Origin: DATKRB01 sp035532415
Lineage (GTDB): Bacteria > Actinomycetota > Acidimicrobiia > Acidimicrobiales > RAAP-2
Length of the DNA: 64,000 nucleotides
Direction of reading: 5' to 3'
Assembly (NCBI GenBank): GCA_035532415.1
Contig: DATKRB010000006.1
Coordinates: 1 to 64,000 of the forward strand
The notes under the pieces were generated by a model. It worked only from the letters and a program-made list of their open reading frames with translations. It did no database searches and was not told the DNA's origin. Position numbers and translations under genes: made by a program. Shown here piece by piece: positions 25,060 to 34,377 of this stretch. Within the stretch, counting starts at the first letter, position 1; every line of letters starts with the position of its first letter.

Positions 25060-26400
25060 ATGACCCTGACGAGCGAGACGACGACCGGTCTCGGCTACCA
25101 AATCAACGACGCCGACAACCACTTCAACGAGCCGCCCGACTGCTTCGAGCGCTACATCGATCCAAAGGATGCCGACCTCGCGATCCGGTTCGTGACGGGA
25201 CCGGATGGAAAGCGCGTGCAGCTGTTCGCCGGCCAACCATCGAAGTTCAACGTGAACCAGGTGACCTTCTCCAAGGAGGAGCTCAAGAAGATGCTGGGCG
25301 ACACGTCCAACATCGGGACCGGTCGGGGCACGGTCACCCAAAATGAGGGTGAGCCGGAGCTCTCGATCGTTCCGGGCATGCTCCTCAACCGCCTCAACCC
25401 GCTGAAGGGCCTCGACGAGGAACAGCGCAAGGCGTTCATCAGCGAGTTTCGGCACAAGTCCGAGGCGTTCGGCAACCGCGACCTGCGGCTGGCCCTCATG
25501 AACGAACAGGGCATCGACAAGGCGCTCATGTTCCCAGCGGCCGCGCACGACATCGAATATGAGTTCGTGGACAACATCCCGGCCCTCTACGCCAACATCC
25601 GCGCCTTCAATCGGTGGATGCACGAGGAGGTCGGCTATGTCGCCGACAACCGTATGTTCCTCCCGCCATACATCGCCCTGGCTGACCCCGATCTCGCGGT
25701 CGCCGAGCTTGAGCGCGTCATCGCCGACGGGGCGGCCATGATCCAGACCAAGTCCGGGCACGCCCATGGCGGCGTTGACAACCCGTGGGGCGGCCGCTCC
25801 CCCGCCGACCCGGTCTACGACCGGTTCTGGTCGATCGTGAACGAGGCCGAGATCCGCCTATGTGTGCACCTCGGCGGCACCGACTACCAGAAGTACGGCG
25901 CCGACTGGTCCGAGGACCCTGAGTGCGTCTTCGGCGACTTCGATGCCTTCCAATGGATGATGTACTGGGGCGACCGCCCGGCCATGGAGATCACCGCCGC
26001 GCTGATCCTGCACAACTTCTTCGGGCGATTTCCCAAGATCAAGGTCTGCCTGTCGGAGATGGGCACGGTATGGCTCCCCTACACCCTGCGCAAGGCCGAT
26101 CATGCCTTCCTCATGGGTCGCATGGCCAAGTGGGCCGACAACGGCCGCCTCGACCGCCGGCCTTCGGAGATCTTCCGGCAGCACTTCATCGTGGCCCCCT
26201 ACCCCGAGGAGAACGTGCGGCGTGTCGTCGATGAGGTCGGAGTCGAGCCGATCGTTTTCGGCTCGGACTTCCCACACGGCGAAGGTCTCGCCTACCCCTC
26301 CCAATACGTCGGTGCCCAGCTGAGCGGTTTCTCCGAGGAGGACCAGCGCCGCATCATGCGCGAGAACCTCGAGGCGTTCCTCGCTCCTTGCGTGCGCTGA
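25060..26400 (+). CDS. Amidohydrolase-family metal-dependent hydrolase (paralogue of 16559-17791)
   Basis: This 446-residue protein starts at ATG 25060 with GGGGGAG upstream. The N-terminal metal site is INDADNHFNEPPDCFERYID. The middle strand carries IRLCVHLGGTDYQKYG and the C-terminal site IVFGSDFPHGEGLAYPSQYV. Compared with the 410-residue paralogue it has about 35 extra residues near position 45-90. Both belong to the amidohydrolase 2/ACMSD-like group. It is followed directly by a decayed enoyl-CoA hydratase. The substrate is unknown. Confidence 0.88.
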   Translation: MTLTSETTTGLGYQINDADNHFNEPPDCFERYIDPKDADLAIRFVTGPDGKRVQLFAGQPSKFNVNQVTFSKEELKKMLGDTSNIGTGRGTVTQNEGEPELSIVPGMLLNRLNPLKGLDEEQRKAFISEFRHKSEAFGNRDLRLALMNEQGIDKALMFPAAAHDIEYEFVDNIPALYANIRAFNRWMHEEVGYVADNRMFLPPYIALADPDLAVAELERVIADGAAMIQTKSGHAHGGVDNPWGGRSPADPVYDRFWSIVNEAEIRLCVHLGGTDYQKYGADWSEDPECVFGDFDAFQWMMYWGDRPAMEITAALILHNFFGRFPKIKVCLSEMGTVWLPYTLRKADHAFLMGRMAKWADNGRLDRRPSEIFRQHFIVAPYPEENVRRVVDEVGVEPIVFGSDFPHGEGLAYPSQYVGAQLSGFSEEDQRRIMRENLEAFLAPCVR

Positions 26401-26409
26401 GGCACACAG

Positions 26410-27112
26410 ATGCTCGTCCGCTCCGAGGCGGTCGACGGGGTGTCGGTGATCACCCTCGACCGCCAACCCATCAACCTCTACGACGACGCCTTCCATGTCG
26501 AGTTCTAGCAGGCGTGGTCCGCGCCCACGGCACGACCCCGACACCCGGGTCGTGATCATGCAGGTCACCGGCCGTCACTTCTGCGCCGGTGCTAACCTGC
26601 GCAACCCACTGCGGGGGCCCCTGAGAGCGCTGAGATCCTGCCCCTCTGGGAGGAGATCCGCCTCATCCAGGGGACGACGAAGCCGATGATTGCCGGCTGG
26701 CGGCCAGCGCATGGTTTGGCCCCGCGACCTGGTCTTCTGCACGCAGGACGCGTTCTTCGCCGACCCCACCGCGGACATGGGTATCGGCGGCATCCAATCC
26801 CACCTCCGCACCTGGTTCCACGGGCCCCGCTTGGCCAAGAAGATGATCTACGACGGCATCCGCCTCCCTGCGGAACGTCTGTACGCGATAGGCCAGGTGA
26901 ACCGGCCGTACCCAGACCTCGAGACGCTCCACACCGAGAGCCTGGCTTTCGCCCGGCAGCTCGCCGAGAAGGACCCCCTCCCGCTGCGCCAGGCGAAGCG
27001 GGCATCGGCGATCACGATGGACATCCAGGGGCAGCACTACGTCTTGTCCCGCAAGCAAGAGCTGCTCGATGAGTTCCCGAGGATGCAGCTCCGGCTGCCC
27101 GACCGGGGCTGA
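26410..27112 (+). pseudogene. Enoyl-CoA hydratase/isomerase, decayed
   Basis: ATG 26410 gives MLVRSEAVDGVSVITLDRQP, then TAG at about 26506. Another frame carries DTRVVIMQVTGRHFCAGANL, an oxyanion-hole segment of crotonases. After more indels the end is recovered as QDAFFADPTADMGIGGIQSH, ARQLAEKDPLPLRQAKRASA and MDIQGQHYVLSRKQELLDEF, stopping at 27112. It is non-functional and belongs to the decayed catabolic block. Confidence 0.8.
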
Positions 27113-27202
27113 GCCCTGAGCGCCCGAGGAGACGAGTTCACCGCGGCCCCGGGCCTCGACCCCGGGCTGATCGCGTGGGCGGAGGCGACCCTCGCCACGC
27201 CG

Positions 27203-28465
27203 GTGACCGTCGCGACGCGTACCCCCACCGGGGGGTCACGCGAGACGTGGTTCCTCGAGACCGGCGACGGTGCGCAGGCGGTGCTGAGGATAGAGGCCGG
27301 CGGCTCGTTCGCCGGAACCGACATCAACGTGGAGCGCGAGGCGACGGTCTACCGGGCCCTCGAGAAGACTGAGGTCCCCGCCCCCCGGTTGCTCGGCGTC
27401 GCGCCCGGCGGTGCGGCGATCCTGTTGGAACGGCTCCCGGGCTCGGCCGAGCTGGGCGCGACCGATGAGGAACGCCGAGCCACCCTGGTCGATTTCGTCG
27501 ACGCCATCGCGGCCCTGCACCGCCTCGACGTGGATGCACTCGACCTCGCCGGCTTCGACCGACCACGCACCCCGGAGGACCACGCCCGGCTCGACCTGGC
27601 CCGCTGGCACCGCCTCGCCGACGACGCCGGCGTCGACCTCGACCCGCTATCCCGGTACGCGGGCGCCTATCTCTTGGCCCACCCGCCGGCGCGGGTGACC
27701 CGCACCTGCCTGGTGCAGGGCGATACCGGTCCGGGCAACTTCGTGGCCAGCGGCGGCAGGGTGACCGGGCTGGTCGACATGGAATTCGCCCACCTCGGCG
27801 ACCCCATGGACGACCTAGCGTGGATCCTGATGCGCGGGCTGGGCGGCGACCCGGTCCCGTACCTCGACCGCTATCGCAAACGGAGCGGGATCGAGGTCGA
27901 CGGGCGCTCGGTCGCCTATTACGCGATCGCCGTGCAGTACCGCTGCGCGATCACCACCACCTTGGCCGTCACCCGTGGAGGCGGCGCGCGGGGATGGGCC
28001 CCGTATCTGATGGTGACCGAGCGGTACCTCCAGGGGACGGCCGCTGCGCTGTCGGCCTACCTCGGTGTGGACGAGCCGCCGGTACAGCTCCCTGAGGGCG
28101 CACCCACCGACCGGACGCCCTGGTACGACCACCTGCTCGAGGGGATCCGGGCGGGCGTTCGGGGCATCGCCGACGAGGACCTGCGCGAGCACACGCGCAA
28201 CGAGCAGATCCTCGTCCACTACCTACGCGCCTACGACCGGCTTGGCCACGACCTCGACGCACTCGATCGCGTCGATCTCGAGGCGACCGGGATCGACCCC
28301 GACGACCCTGGCGCCCTGCGGGCAGCGGCCGAGGCCGGCGGCGAGGCCGCCGACGAGACCCTGCTGCGATACCTACTCCGCCGCAGCCAGCGCCGTCGGA
28401 CGTTGTGGGCGACCTTGCTCGATCGCCCGGCCCGGGGGGCGGCGCCTTGGCAGGCCCGTCGTTAG
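27203..28465 (+). CDS. Aminoglycoside phosphotransferase-fold protein (APH/choline-kinase-like)
   Basis: GTG 27203 is the first usual start of this frame, giving 420 residues. The frame is open back to 27113, and that stretch (PGLDPGLIAWAEATLATPVT) looks coding, so the true start may be a CTG upstream or have been lost. The kinase-like fold is visible: Gly-rich start TPTGGSRETWFLETGDGAQA, Lys position weak, catalytic loop TCLVQGDTGPGNFVASGGRV (Gln where HGD is usual) and metal site GLVDMEFAHLGDPMDDLAW. Such proteins often occur with acyl-CoA dehydrogenase genes in actinobacteria, as in ACAD10-like systems that phosphorylate hydroxyacyl groups. That context fits here, but the activity is unproven and the His-to-Gln change should be noted. 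Confidence 0.75.
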   Translation: MTVATRTPTGGSRETWFLETGDGAQAVLRIEAGGSFAGTDINVEREATVYRALEKTEVPAPRLLGVAPGGAAILLERLPGSAELGATDEERRATLVDFVDAIAALHRLDVDALDLAGFDRPRTPEDHARLDLARWHRLADDAGVDLDPLSRYAGAYLLAHPPARVTRTCLVQGDTGPGNFVASGGRVTGLVDMEFAHLGDPMDDLAWILMRGLGGDPVPYLDRYRKRSGIEVDGRSVAYYAIAVQYRCAITTTLAVTRGGGARGWAPYLMVTERYLQGTAAALSAYLGVDEPPVQLPEGAPTDRTPWYDHLLEGIRAGVRGIADEDLREHTRNEQILVHYLRAYDRLGHDLDALDRVDLEATGIDPDDPGALRAAAEAGGEAADETLLRYLLRRSQRRRTLWATLLDRPARGAAPWQARR

Positions 28466-28773
28466 AGCTGGCCGCCGAATCATCCCCGCAACGCCGCGTG
28501 CTGTCCGACGAGGAGCAGTCCGTCGGACACCCGATCACCGTGCGGCGAGACGAGGGCGGTCGGGTCGCCCCGGGGCCGCCCGTGAGCGGTCATCCGAGAT
28601 CGCTAGTTGTAGTGCCCATGACCACAAAGGTTCGCGCGCCTTGGTCCTGGTAGAGGGCGCATCGCCGGCCCCAGGTGCCGTTGAGGGCGATCCGAGGGGT
28701 AGCGGGGTGCCGCTCGAGGAATGTGCGGGCGCGCCGACCGAGCGATTGGGCGAACTGCAGGGATGACCGCTGC

Positions 28774-29268
28774 TCAGGCGGCGCGGGTCGCCGGCCGGCC
28801 CCAGCGTCGCTGGCGCTCGGAACGGATCCGGGCCCGCTCCTTTCGCTGGCCGGCGAGCACGTCGGGGGGCTTGGCGTTGGCGTTGCGCCAGGCGAGATAT
28901 GCGGGGATGCGCTTGGCGACGACGAGGTGGCTTGGGTGGTCCGAGTTGTTGAGCACGAACTCGCGAAGCGGGCCGAACTGGCACTCGATCGGGTTCGTCC
29001 AGGAGGAGTAGGTCTGCGTGAAGCACAGCTCGACGGCGCGTGTGGCGCACCAGGTGCGGATCTTCCCACCCTTGTGGGTCGACAGGTTGTCCAAGATGAC
29101 GTACATTGTCTTGGCATCGGGCCTCTGGGCCCGGATCTGCTTCAGGGCGGTCAGGGTGTTGACCGCCCCCTTCTTCTCCAGGACCGTGCCGAACAGCAGG
29201 TCGTCGCCGACCGAGTAGCAGCCGTGGAACTGGCGCACCCCGGTGCTCTTGTGGAAGTTGGCTCGCAA
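28774..29268 (-). pseudogene. IS630-family transposase B, C-terminal half
   Basis: The 164-residue frame reads SVGDDLLFGTVLEKKGAVNT, DAKTMYVILDNLSTHKGGKI (catalytic Asp) and TQTYSSWTNPIECQFGPLRE (catalytic Glu), ending RIRSERQRRWGRPATRAA. The N-terminal half, including the HTH and first Asp, is missing. The sequence switches to the IS256 end near 29310. Confidence 0.85.
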
Positions 29269-29309
29269 GCGCTGGGGTTTCCCCCGCTGTGACCAGCAGT
29301 TCCCGAGTT

Positions 29310-30451
29310 ATAACCGAAACCTGTGGATGCACCACCTGACTGGAGGCGCGGCGTACCTTCCTCGTTGACCAAAACGAAGAGCGCTGGCGCTGAAACGCCG
29401 GCGGGAAGGTGACGCCAATGTTGACAGTAGCTGTTGAAGAGACGCCGGACGCGGAGCGCTCCGCCACCCTCGATGGCCTGGTGGCCGAAGGGGCCCGGCG
29501 CATGCTGGCCGTCGCCCTCGAGGCTGAGGTGGACGACTACCTGACGTGGCTGGCCGACCAGCGCGACGAGCACGGGCGCCGTTTGGTGGTGCGCAACGGC
29601 CACGCCGAGCCCCGCACCATCGTGACCGGGGCGGGGCCGATCGAGGTCCGGGCCCCACGGGTCGACGACCGGCGGATCGATGAGATGACCGGCGAGCGGT
29701 GCCGGTTCCGGTCTTCGATCCTCCCGCCGTGGGCCCGCAAGTCCCCCAAGGTGGCCGAGGTGCTGCCTCTCATGTACCTGCACGGGATGAGCTCGGGGGA
29801 CTTCGTCCCCGCCTTGGAGGAGTTCTTCGGCTCGGCGGCCGGGCTGTCGGCGTCGGTGATCACCCGGCTCACCACCGAGTGGCAGCGCGAACGGGACCAG
29901 TTCTCCCATCGCTCGCTGAAGGATGTCGACTACGTCTATCTGTGGGCCGACGGGATCCACTTCAATATCCGCCTGGAAGAGGCTCGCCTCTGTGCCCTGG
30001 TCATCGTGGATGTGCGGGCCGACGGGACCAAGGAGCTTGTCTCGATCACCGACGGGCACCGCGAGTCGACCGAGTCCTGGGCCGACGTGCTCCGGGACGT
30101 GAAGCGCCGGGGCATGACCGCTCCGGTGCTGGCCGTCGGTGACGGGGTACTCGGCTTTTGGGGCGCGCTCGCAGACGTCTTCCCCGACACGGCTCACCAG
30201 CGCTGCTGGGTCCACAAGATGGCCAACGTCATGAACGCCCTACCCAAGTCGGCCCAGCCGGCCGCTCGGGCCGCCCTGGCCGAGGTCCATGACGCCGAGG
30301 ACAAGGACCACGCCGATCGGGCCCTCGAGGCCTTCGTGAAGGACTACGAGGCCAAGTGGCCCAACGCGACAGAGAAGGTGACCAAGGACCGCGACGCCCT
30401 GCTGGCGTTCTTCGACTTCCCCGCCGAGCACTGGATCCACCTCAAGACCAC
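29310..30451 (+). mobile_element. IS256-family element (copy B), interrupted by IS110
   Basis: The left end carries the IS256 terminal sequence (ACCTGTGGATGCACCACCTG on this strand), matching copy A at about 4740-4760. The transposase reads intact from 29418 to 30451, where IS110 copy B enters after AAG ACC AC. The C-terminal portion and right end are not present beyond the IS110 fragment. Confidence 0.8.
29418..30451 (+). pseudogene. IS256-family transposase, 5' 345 codons of copy B
   Basis: ATG 29418 opens an undamaged frame: MLTVAVEETPDAERSATLDG, RRLVVRNGHAEPRTIVTGAG, MYLHGMSSGDFVPALEEFFG, DVDYVYLWADGIHFNIRLEE (first Asp), DTAHQRCWVHKMANVMNALP (typical C/H region) and FDFPAEHWIHLKTT. At 30452 it runs into the reversed IS110 end and is a fusion of no meaning after that (formal stop at 30815). 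It lacks the NPIES C-terminal region and the last catalytic part, so it is inactive. Confidence 0.9.
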
Positions 30452-31019
30452 GGATGAAAGAATCAAGCGTTTTGCCGCGTGTCCGGGTTGTTTCGTTCGA
30501 GCTGCTGCGAGAGGGCGGTCAAGGCCGGCGGAGCCGCCCCGCAGGGGCTGCCTTGAGGGACCGGGGAATTGTCGTTGGCATACTTGTCGGGCGAGGGCCG
30601 GAGGGCCTCGTCTGCTGCGCTGCGCCTGCCGGTCGCTGGCTCTGCCAGCCGATGACCATGTCCTGATAGGCGGTCTCGGCCTGCTCCAACAAGGCCCGTT
30701 CACGGTCGCGGACGGTCTTGAGCGAGTAGGCGGCCGCGGAGCCTGCCGGGCCGCCCCGTCGGGCTGGGTGACCGGCGCGGAGTTCGAGGGCCCGGGTCTT
30801 CTTGGCGATCAGTGACGGGCGGGCGAACGCATAGTCGGACTGATCGTGGACCAGGTGCCAGGCGACCACCAGCAGTTTCCGAGCGACTGCGACCGTCGCG
30901 ATCTGCCAGCCCCGCCGGGCCTTGACGCGCTCAAAGAACCCTCGCAGCGGTCCGGGTGCTCGTGATGCGGCGAACGCTGCTTCGACGAGCAACCCTCTGT
31001 GCCCCCACGGCCGGCCCAT
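30452..31019 (-). mobile_element. IS110-family element (copy B), right-hand fragment
   Basis: The right end is the same as in copy A (GGATGAA/G..AATCAAGCG read from 30452). It sits after the same host bases, AAG AC(C/G) AC, and in the same orientation relative to IS256. Its left part, including the guide-RNA region, was replaced by an IS3 left end starting TGAAGCATCCCCGGGG near 31020. Confidence 0.8.
30519..31019 (-). pseudogene. IS110-family transposase, C-terminal fragment of copy B
   Basis: The minus-strand frame contains GLLVEAAFAASRAPGPLRGF, FERVKARRGWQIATVAVARK, DQSDYAFARPSLIAKKTRAL and TVRDRERALLEQAETAYQDM, ending at a stop 30519-30521. This is the Tnp20 C-terminal region seen in broken form in copy A; the Ser nucleophile region and RuvC-like domain are missing. 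Copies A and B differ at many positions, so they are not a recent duplication. Confidence 0.8.
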
Positions 31020-31350
31020 TGAAGCATCCCCGGGGATTGGTGACTCCACCTCTTGAGAGGATGGAGCCATGTCAGAGGAGAAGAGTCGGAGGCGCACGCC
31101 CTACCCGACGGAGATGAGGGGGCGGGCCAATCCGATCGAGGCCCACTTCGGACCGCTGCGCCAGTTCACCATCGCCAACTCCGACCACCAGAGCCACGGG
31201 GAACTGGCCACCGCCATCCGCAACTACATCCGTTGGCGCAACGCCAACACCCGGGATCCCGAGATCCTCGCCCTCGAGGCCAAGCACCGGGCCATGCTCC
31301 GGGGCGAGGCCCGGCGGCGCTGGGGTCAACCTCGGGCCCGAGCCGCATAG
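31020..31350 (+). pseudogene. Chimera of IS3 OrfA start and IS630 (B) C-terminus
   Basis: An IS3-type left end (about 31020) and ATG 31069 give MSEEKSRRRTPYPTEMRGR, the start of an IS3 OrfA. At 31126 the frame passes without break into ANPIEAHFGPLRQFTIANSD and AIRNYIRWRNANTRDPEILA, an IS630 type B C-terminus. The formal 93-residue ORF is therefore a junction product of two transposons and unlikely to be functional. Confidence 0.75.
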
Positions 31351-31576
31351 CGCTCACCGCGACGACGGGCGATTCACCCGAACGCTGGATCATCACGTCC
31401 CGACGCCCGATCCGACGTGACCCAACCGCCCGACGACACCCCCGTTCCCTCCGAAACCACCGCCCGAGACACCCAGACGCCTAGATCACCGTTCCACGCT
31501 CCTGCCAAGCGCGCGAACCTTTGTGGTCAGGGCACTAGCCGAAGAGAGCTCTCACTCACGTCCGTGTGATCGGCGG

Positions 31577-32821
31577 TCAGTGACCGGCTTGGATCTCTGC
31601 GTCGGCTTCTTCGGGCGCCTGGTAGATCGCACCGGAGGCGGTGAGCGATGCCAGCTCGTCCTCTCCGCTCCCAATCCAGTCCCGCAAGATGGCGTACGTA
31701 TGCTGGCCCAGCCGGGGGCCACTCCGCTCGATCCTGCCGGGTGACCGGCTGAGGCGGAACACCGAATCGGGATAGTGAAGCGGCCCGTAGTCCGGGTTGG
31801 GAAGGTTGACCGCAAAACCACGCGAGCGGACTTGCGGATCCCGCCAAATGTCCTCGCTGTCCTGGACTGGGCCGGCAGCCAGCCCGACCTTCTGCAGCAG
31901 GTGCGTCGCCGTGTGGGCGGTGCGCTCGCCAATCCAGGAGGCCAACGCTTCGTCGAGTTCCTTCCGATAGCCGCCGGCCACTGCGGCGTCGTCGGTGTCC
32001 AGCTCGGGGCGATCGAGGAACCGGCACAGTGCCGACCAGTCCGAGGCATCCTCGAGCTCGACGGCTACCCAGGCGTCCCGCCCGAGTGCCCGGTACACGC
32101 CGGACAGCCACGACCCAGGGACCAGGTTGTCTGCCCAGGGCTCCTCGATGCCGTTCACCAGGGGGTCGAGCAGCACCGGGGTCAGCAGCTGAGTCATCGC
32201 GTCAATCTGCGCCACGTCGAGGCATGAGCCGCGGCCGGTGCGTTGCACTTCCGCAAGCGCCCCGAGCACCGCAACGACGCCAGTTGTGGCCGTCACGTAG
32301 TCGGGGAATGTGCCGTGCGGGTATCCCGACAGGGACGTGAGGCCCATGTATCCCGAGATGTTGGTCGCATACGCGAGGTAGTTCGCCCTCGGCCCGTCTC
32401 GGCCGTAGCCGGAGAGGGAGAGCCACACGAGCCCGAGATTGCTGGCCACCACGTCGTCGAACCCGCACCCCCACCGGGCGAGGCTGGGGCCAGCGAAGTT
32501 CTCGATCAGCACATCGGCTCGCCGCGCCAACTCCAAGAAGGTTGGCCGAGCCCGCTCATTTCGGAAATCTAAGGACAGGCTTCTGGCCCCCCGGGACAAC
32601 GTGCCGTACATGACCGTCTGTGGCACCCCGAAGGGATCGGTGACCGGGGGCCCGATGGCATAGGCCGGCGTGCGGAGGACCTCCGGGCGCCCCCGTGCTT
32701 CGATCTTCACCACATCGGCACCCAGCTCGGCCAGAAGGAGTCCGGCGGTGTTCCCGGCGACGAAGGCGCCCAAGCTCAGCACCTTGAGCCCCTCCAGGGC
32801 CTGCGGGAGACGCTCAGACAA
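31577..32821 (-). CDS. CaiB/BaiF-family CoA-transferase 2
   Basis: This 414-residue family III CoA-transferase moves CoA between carboxylic acids. TTG 32821 overlaps the last codons of the upstream gene (CTTGTCTGA), indicating translational coupling. N-terminal Rossmann part: LEGLKVLSLGAFVAGNTAGL, LAELGADVVKIEARGRPEVL. The catalytic Asp is in the family position, GRGSCLDVAQIDAMTQLL. The C-terminal part includes SEDIWRDPQVRSRGFAVNLP. It forms a pair with the gene at 32814-34040. Two subfamilies side by side suggest a heteromeric enzyme, as known for some aromatic succinyl-CoA transferases (BbsEF type). This is an inference. Confidence 0.88.
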   Translation of the reverse strand: MSERLPQALEGLKVLSLGAFVAGNTAGLLLAELGADVVKIEARGRPEVLRTPAYAIGPPVTDPFGVPQTVMYGTLSRGARSLSLDFRNERARPTFLELARRADVLIENFAGPSLARWGCGFDDVVASNLGLVWLSLSGYGRDGPRANYLAYATNISGYMGLTSLSGYPHGTFPDYVTATTGVVAVLGALAEVQRTGRGSCLDVAQIDAMTQLLTPVLLDPLVNGIEEPWADNLVPGSWLSGVYRALGRDAWVAVELEDASDWSALCRFLDRPELDTDDAAVAGGYRKELDEALASWIGERTAHTATHLLQKVGLAAGPVQDSEDIWRDPQVRSRGFAVNLPNPDYGPLHYPDSVFRLSRSPGRIERSGPRLGQHTYAILRDWIGSGEDELASLTASGAIYQAPEEADAEIQAGH

Positions 32822-34040
32822 GCCCCGACTCCTTCCAGTCCTCGAGCTCACCGGGGCTATGGCCGAGCTCGTCGACAAACACGTCGACGTTGTGCTCTCC
32901 GAGGCACGGCGCGGGGCGGCGCAACGAGAGCAGCGGCGGAGTGGACGAGAAAGCCTTCCAAGGCAGCTCAACCGAGCCCAGACCGGTTTTCGTCGTGGTG
33001 GCGAAGAGGGCCCTGGCGTGCGCTTGGGGATCGCGCACGTACTGGCCCACGCTGTAGAGCGGATTGCACGGCAGACCGGCGGCCTGACCCCGCTCGAACA
33101 GGTCGAGGACGTCCCGATCGGCCAGCAGCCCGGCGATGACTTCGCGAAGCCCCTCAAAGGCCGCGCGGCGAATGAGCGGATCGGCGAGTGCCGGCTCGGT
33201 GAGCTCGTCAGGGTGATCGAGCATCTCGAGGAAGGCCTCCCAATGGTGCTGCTGATGGCAGGAAACCTCTAAAGAGCCGTCCCGGCACCGCCAGGTGCCG
33301 GTCGGCGGGTAGCCGATGCCCACAGCCCGGCCGCGGTTGCCCGCGCCTTCGGCGTCATAGCGCTCGATATGAAAATCCATGGCAGTTGCGGCTTCATGCA
33401 CGCTGAGATCGAGGACCTGCCCGCCAAGCCGTGCCCGGGCTCGGACCGCGGCCATGATCCCGACTGCACCGGCGAGGCCAGCGTAGTCCCACAACGGCTG
33501 TCCGGGGATGGCGACTGGCGGCCCCTCTGGCTTCCCGATGTGGAGCATGCCCCCGCCGAACGCAAAGGACACGAACGGCGTCGCGCGGAACTCGCGCATC
33601 GGACCGGTCAGGCCGAAGGGTGTGATCGCCGCCACGATGGCATTGTGCGGCGCCCACGACAGCGAGGGTTCCTCCCAGGCGAACCCGGCAAGTGGCGCTC
33701 GCCGCGAGGGTGATATCACGATCACGTCCGCCTCAGCGGTCAGCTCCGACAGCAACGGCAGCGCTATGTCCTCCCGCGTGTCGAGCGTCACCCCTCGCTT
33801 GTTGGCGTGATAGCTGGCGAACAACAGACTGGCCTCGAGCCCAGTTGTCCCCTGCTTGAACGGTGGCCGGCTTCGCATGGGATCGCCGGATGGCGGCTCG
33901 ACCTTGATCACGTCCGCGCCTAAGTCCGCCAGAAGCCTGGTGCAATAGGCGCCAAGGGCGCTCGAGAGGTCGAGGACCTCGAGGCCTTCGAGCGGGCTCT
34001 CGGCGTCTGGCACTCCATTTCCCTGCTGGGGCAGGGTCAT
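32814..34040 (-). CDS. CaiB/BaiF-family CoA-transferase 1 (Glu in place of catalytic Asp)
   Basis: This 408-residue protein starts at ATG 34040, with AGGAGGGG 4 bases upstream, better than ATG 34061. N-terminal: LEGLEVLDLSSALGAYCTRL, LADLGADVIKVEPPSGDPMR. The catalytic region reads LGGQVLDLSVHEAATAMDFH, so Glu stands where the formyl-CoA transferase Asp169 equivalent is expected. The C-terminus is WKAFSSTPPLLSLRRPAPCL. It is the first gene of a two-gene operon, overlapping the next by 8 bases. If the Glu is not catalytic, this could be the non-catalytic partner of a heterodimer. The substrate is unknown. Confidence 0.85.
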   Translation of the reverse strand: MTLPQQGNGVPDAESPLEGLEVLDLSSALGAYCTRLLADLGADVIKVEPPSGDPMRSRPPFKQGTTGLEASLLFASYHANKRGVTLDTREDIALPLLSELTAEADVIVISPSRRAPLAGFAWEEPSLSWAPHNAIVAAITPFGLTGPMREFRATPFVSFAFGGGMLHIGKPEGPPVAIPGQPLWDYAGLAGAVGIMAAVRARARLGGQVLDLSVHEAATAMDFHIERYDAEGAGNRGRAVGIGYPPTGTWRCRDGSLEVSCHQQHHWEAFLEMLDHPDELTEPALADPLIRRAAFEGLREVIAGLLADRDVLDLFERGQAAGLPCNPLYSVGQYVRDPQAHARALFATTTKTGLGSVELPWKAFSSTPPLLSLRRPAPCLGEHNVDVFVDELGHSPGELEDWKESGLV

Positions 34041-34324
34041 CACCCCCTCCTGCGACTCCACGACGCTTGGCCGTGGCCATTTCGTCTTCTGTTACGACTC
34101 ATCGTGGATCACATCACCGGCGAGTGTGCTGATGACGGCGCTCCGGTTGCGCCCTGAGCGGCCAATCATAGCCGGTGACGGGATAGCCATTGGTGTAGAA
34201 AGCGACTGAAAGGTTGACCTCCGGATCGTGCGAAGTCAGGGAGCTGGCGCGCCACTGTGGCCCCACGTCGAGGGCGACGCCGTCGGGGGCCCCTCAATGT
34301 TAACGAACAGCCCTTTCGCAGCTA

Positions 34325-34375
34325 GTGCCTGACCACAAAGGTTCGCGCGCTTGGCAGGAGCGTGGAACGGTGATC
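34325..34375. repeat. Solo end of IS630 type B
   Basis: GTGCCTGACCACAAAGGTTC and the next 30 bases match, reversed, the right end of the composite at 31485-31535. A second IS630 element inserted immediately beside it at TA 34376-34377. Confidence 0.75.
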
Positions 34376-34377
34376 TA

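Larger units (their letters stand above)
28612..31535. mobile_element. Composite segment bounded by two outward-facing IS630 (type B) ends
   Basis: The left end begins GTGCCCATGACCACAAAGG at 28612 after TA (28610-28611). The right end is the near-exact reverse complement, ending at 31535 before TA (31536-31537). Each end is the 3' end of an IS630 transposase fragment, one on each strand. Between them lie an IS256 copy, an IS110 fragment and an IS3 left end. A third solo copy of this end is at about 34325-34375. Confidence 0.7.
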
